From Cricetomys ansorgei (lineage: Eukaryota; Chordata; Mammalia; Rodentia; Nesomyidae): a stretch of 64,000 bases of DNA. Numbering within the stretch: position 1 is the first letter of the stretch; each line of letters begins with the position of its first letter. Shown here in pieces: positions 60,400 through 64,000 of this stretch. The stretch is taken from positions 4,526,001 to 4,590,000 of the forward strand of contig JAMJFZ010000770.1 of the NCBI GenBank assembly GCA_026225945.1, in the 5' to 3' direction. Position numbers and translations under genes: made by a program. The notes beneath the pieces were generated by a model. It saw only the letters and a program-made list of their open reading frames with translations, was not told where the DNA came from and did not search any database.

Positions 60400-60500
60400 G
60401 GTGGGAACTGTCTCTAACACTGGGCAAAGTGACTCAGAGGATTTCATTTGCCCAAGGTCACCCAGCTGGTTGGCACCAGGCGGGCTTTGGAACCAAGATG
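60400..60500 (-). mobile_element. MIR SINE fragment
   Basis: CATTTGCCCAAGGTCACCCA, GCTGGTTGGCACCAGGCGGG and CTTTGGAACC match the MIR reverse complement. Confidence 0.5.
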
Positions 60501-60529
60501 GTCCACTGTGGCTCCCCACCGGGATCTAT

Positions 60530-60618
60530 TTCTGGGTGTGTGTTACTGGAGATGGAACCCAAGGCCTTGCACATGCCAGGCCAGCCCTGCACCACTGAGT
60601 TAGCTCTTGCTCAGGCCT
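60530..60618 (-). mobile_element. ID/B4-type SINE fragment
   Basis: ACTGGAGATGGAACCCAAGG, CCTTGCACATGCCAGGCC and GCACCACTGAGTTAGCTC are the reverse complement of the ID-type head. Confidence 0.65.
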
Positions 60619-61304
60619 TAGGATCTGCTGGGCGACAGTGATTTAATTGTGGTCGATTCTTCCAGCCATTCCATTTCCCACTCTGCTTTCTTTTGGTCAT
60701 CACCAAAACTCTTGTATTAGAATATTACTTTATAAAATTGCTGAAAACAGGCACTTCGGGTAAATGGTTTTAGAAGTGGAAACTTTCCCTCATCCCATCC
60801 CTCCAGTCCCTTAATGGGAGTTGTCTGAAAACCCTTGTTTTCTCTATACCTAATTCATTCTTTCTTTCCTTAGCACTCATTTGTTGTAAGGCAGTGTGAT
60901 ACATGGGGGATGCTGGGAAAACCAGGGTGGATACAGGTGGTCTCTTGCCTTTGAGGAAGTTGGCAATCTAGGGAAAGGACATGGGTGAAATACTGTGGTC
61001 AGTGCTGTGAGTCACAGCCATGTATAAGCCTTCCTCTTACAGGAAGCATTTGCTGGTTGCTCATTACTGTGAAATTATCCCTCTCTCAAGCCCCATAGAC
61101 CCATTCCCTGTTTGTTTGTTTGTTTGTTTTTAGTTCCTTGTTTTCTGCATGATATAACTTATTTGTTTTAGTGCCAGTGTCTTCTGAGTTTTAGCCCTAA
61201 GGAACCAAACACACTCCCAGCTCTGTCTTGTGTGCCAAATAATCCAAGTGTATGCTTATACTGAACTCTGATTACAAAGCTCTTTAAGATCTCTGGTTCC
61301 TCTT

Positions 61305-61306
<2 letters not shown>

Positions 61307-61362
<56 letters not shown>

Positions 61363-61363
61363 G
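61307..61363. repeat. (CA)n microsatellite ending in (CG)8
   Basis: About 20 AC units run directly into a perfect (CG)8 at 61348-61363. As at 12305-12320, this is a Z-DNA-prone arrangement. Confidence 0.97.
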
Positions 61364-61389
61364 TTATGAATGTGTTGGGGGGAGAGGAG

Positions 61390-61560
61390 GCAGAAGGGTG
61401 ATTTGTTCATATGAGTGAAAATGACTGCCAAGTTCAAAAGATGATGTTGGATTCCCTGGAGCTGGGTGGACATGACGTTCAGCATTGGTGCTGGGAACCG
61501 AACTCTGGTCTCTGCAAGAGCAGTATGTATTCTTAATTACTGGGGAACCTTTCCAGCCCC
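61390..61560 (-). mobile_element. B3 SINE, diverged
   Basis: GATTCCCTGGAGCTGGGTGG, GGTGCTGGGAACCGAACTCT, GGTCTCTGCAAGAGCAGTAT and GGGGAACCTTTCCAGCCCC are the reverse complement of B3. The CA/CG tract at its left may descend from the SINE tail. Confidence 0.8.
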
Positions 61561-62928
61561 TCACTATCACAATTTTGTGGGACAGGCAGGGCATGTGCAG
61601 TGAGCCTGGCTGGCAAAGAGTGAGTGACCTATTCTGTTCACAGGCATGCAGTTCTTAAGTGTCATGGTCTCCCTGTGAGTTTACCATACAGCTCAATGAG
61701 GGATGAGTGATGGACTCTCACCATGGAGACCCTCACTGGGTCTGCACTGTGAAGGGATGTGTCAGGATAAATGATAAGGGAAGAGGAGGATCTTTGTGGC
61801 CGCAATGCACATAGTTCATTGAAGGTCATCCCAAATGGGGTGGCTGGGTCTATTTGTGTCAAGGGTGATTTGTTCCCATACTTCTTTTTGCCTGGCCATT
61901 GCATCCCTTCCCTTCCTCCATGAGACCAGGACATCTGATGGGGTAAGGGTAGAAGGAATTACAGAATTGGGGTGGGTCCAGAGCTGGAAAGGATAGAAGG
62001 GAAGGGAGTCAAGTCTGGAGATAAGTGACAGTGGAGAGCCATCAGTCCTCCTTATGGTGGCATGGGGTTTTGGGAGGATAGAAGTCAATTAAAGACATGG
62101 TACCTTATCATTCAGAGAAGAGGAAAAGCTCCTGGCCCAGCTCTTCTGCCTAACAATGTCAGAACCCCAAGCCACTCTTTGAAGTATTTAGTAGACCTGG
62201 GGACGATGTGTACAGACAGTGGAATCCCAGCTCTCTCTCAGCCTAGCTGCTGATTTCCGGCTTTGCGATGAGAGCAGAGGTGTCACCGTGTACACACTAG
62301 CTGCTTGGGAGGTTTGGGCTTTTGAAGCTCAGCTGTTTGAGTTACCCATGTGTTACTTGGATTTAATGAGAACAAAAGCATGTTTCTTCAGCCTGGGCAC
62401 GAATCAAAAATAGTTGATTCTTTTTGGTTTTAGTTTAAAAATAAAGAAGTCACCTCTGGGTTAGGATCAAGAATGGAAAATTTCAGGGCATAAGAGTTAT
62501 TTTTTCCCCAAATGTTCTACGTAAGGGATGCTGAGACGTTTTCATGAAAAGTTGTATGTAAACATCTACCATGCGTCTCTCCCCTTCACTGCCCTGTGGG
62601 GTCCCCTCTGTTAAGTTGTCCTTAGTAAGAGATCCCTCCATCCCTCTTATACACACGGAGTACGCAGAGTCCAGGGAACACGTGTGAAACCGGGTATAAG
62701 CAACTAATTGTAAGGCGAAGGAGAAGGTGATGGGAATGAAGCCGCAGCTTCTTCCAAGGTGGCTTTCTCACACAGAGTGCAGGTTAGCACTCCTTATGGG
62801 CAATGGCAGAGGCGATTAGGCGATGGCAAACATCTAGAGAGAGTGAAGGGCCTAGGGAACTATATTGATAAGTGGGATTAGAAGTGGAGACTCTTCGGGA
62901 GTTCCATTTAAAAAAAAAAAGTGTGCAC

Positions 62929-63199
62929 CCAGGCTGGAAAGACGGCTCAGTTGAAGTACTGGCTACACAAACACAAGGACCCAAGTTCGATCCCAAGAAT
63001 CTATATTAAAAATAAAAGAGCTGAGTATGGTAGCTGGTGTTTGTAGTCTCAGAACTGAGGGGTAGGGGATGGAGACAGGCAGATCCCTGTGGCTCAATGG
63101 ACAGCAGGGTAGCCTACTTACTTGGTGAGCTGTAGGCCAGTGGAGGGGAGGAAAGGAACTGAATCTTAAGAACAGTGCCTGAGATTTCCCACTGGCCTT

Positions 63200-63200
<1 letters not shown>
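62929..63200 (+). mobile_element. RSINE1
   Basis: AGGCTGGAAAGACGGCTCAG, ACCCAAGTTCGATCCCAAGA, GCTGAGTATGGTAGCTGGTG, ATGGAGACAGGCAGATCCCT, GGTGAGCTGTAGGCCAGTGG and CCCACTGGCCTTCACG follow RSINE1 in order, including the 3' end that leads into a TG tract. Confidence 0.85.

Positions 63201-63202
<2 letters not shown>

Positions 63203-63240
<38 letters not shown>
63203..63240. repeat. (TG)n microsatellite at the RSINE1 3' end
   Basis: A perfect run of about 18 TG units followed by TATACATACATAC. It is the expected expansion site of an RSINE1 tail. Confidence 0.97.
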
Positions 63241-63241
<1 letters not shown>

Positions 63242-63774
63242 CATACATACCCTGCCTCACACATGGACACGCATTCCTCCCCCCCATGCACGGACAGGTC
63301 CTGACAGCTGAAGTGAACTTTGTTGGGCAGGAGGGCTAAAACCTTGTTTGTTTGTGGTCTTCTGACTTCACAACCCACTGTCATCAAGGTGTGAAGAAAC
63401 AGTTGTTCTGTGTCGGTTTTTCTGTTTCTGACAACTGTTCCTGAGGAAATATATATTTGTGCCACAGACCGCCTCTGATGTCAGTTCTAAATTTAGAAGC
63501 CACCTCCGACAGGTGCTAAATCAGTCATACATACTTCAGGGCGGTGCTCAGAAATACTGACTACCCATGAGACTATCTTGGCCCCTGGTAGAACTCTTGT
63601 GTCTTAGACCCCTGAGGTTGTCACGATGTGGCGTATTAGCTGTGGGCCAGGCCCTAGACATGTACAGTGATATGTCTTCATGGAACTGAATCCACGTGGC
63701 CAGAGGGAGCCACAGCTGGTATGAGTCCCTAGCACCCATACAGGCACCTGGTCTTTCACCCCATTCTGTCACAC

Positions 63775-63860
63775 ACCATCCGTGTGTCTGGGGTATGATG
63801 CTTCACTCTTCAGCCTGGGTTTCCTTATCTATAAAATGAGAGCACTGAATCATACTCTTG
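63775..63860 (+). mobile_element. MIR SINE fragment
   Basis: CTTCAGCCTGGGTTTCCTTA and TCTATAAAATGAGAGCACTG match the MIR core (CCTCAGTTTCCTCATCTGTAAAATGGG). Confidence 0.5.
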
Positions 63861-64000
63861 CCTTATTTCCTGATCCCAAGTGCTGTGGTTAGACCACAGC
63901 ATTCGGGTTGGGAGGAAGGACTTCAGCTTACTGTTACCTGGATTTGAAGTGCTCACAGCTGATACTATGTTAAAAAAGGTCTTAGTGCCATCAAATGGAT

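Noticed and set aside
61168..61485. 105-codon - strand frame containing alternating Cys/Val
   Set aside because: It is a translation of the CA/CG microsatellite and a B3 element.

Overview
This window looks like nuclear DNA from a muroid rodent (mouse, rat, hamster or vole group). The evidence is a CpG-island promoter with the first exon of a vertebrate ion-channel gene, followed by about 63 kb of non-coding DNA full of rodent-lineage SINEs (B1, B2/B3, B4/ID-like, RSINE1), URR1 DNA transposons, older MIR/L2/L1 remnants and long TG/CA microsatellites. I cannot decide the species. Repeat family names come from recognising consensus features by eye, not from a database search.

Layout: positions 1 to about 1240 are a GC-rich, CpG-rich island with GC boxes and a TATA-like motif at 398-404. 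It contains exon 1 of KCNMA1 (the alpha subunit of the BK/Slo1 large-conductance calcium- and voltage-activated potassium channel) on the + strand. The coding part runs from the ATG at 598 to a splice donor at 980/981. It encodes the Gly-rich and poly-Ser extracellular N terminus, the S0 transmembrane helix and the start of the S0-S1 loop with its CCxC cysteines. As given, the reading frame from the ATG at 598 does not join the frame of the S0 helix: a net one-base deficit lies in the poly-Ser tract near 766-771. Only the internal start at 798 (MDALIIP) reads through to the donor. Two short upstream ORFs precede or overlap the main start.

From 981 to 64000 I see no further KCNMA1 exon and no other intact gene, so the rest is read as part of the very large first intron. 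Its clearest landmarks are: URR1 elements with target-site duplications (2990-3204 and 44409-44622); an approximately 850-bp TG/TATG array with 130-bp and 54-bp internal duplications (8455-9306); an approximately 820-bp minisatellite of 8-bp GTGGCCCT-type units (12903-13725); a 5'-truncated processed pseudogene of Hnrnpa3 on the - strand (about 41690-42205); three copies of a roughly 170-210-bp LTR-like repeat; and an approximately 94% identical 126-bp direct repeat at 50611 and 51907.

I found no new multi-gene system. Open reading frames through the TG array, the minisatellite and SINEs are by-products of repeat composition. The points most worth checking are the exon 1 frameshift, the upstream ORFs, the minisatellite, the unexplained direct repeat and several unique intronic blocks with clustered homeodomain/E-box-like words that could be enhancers.
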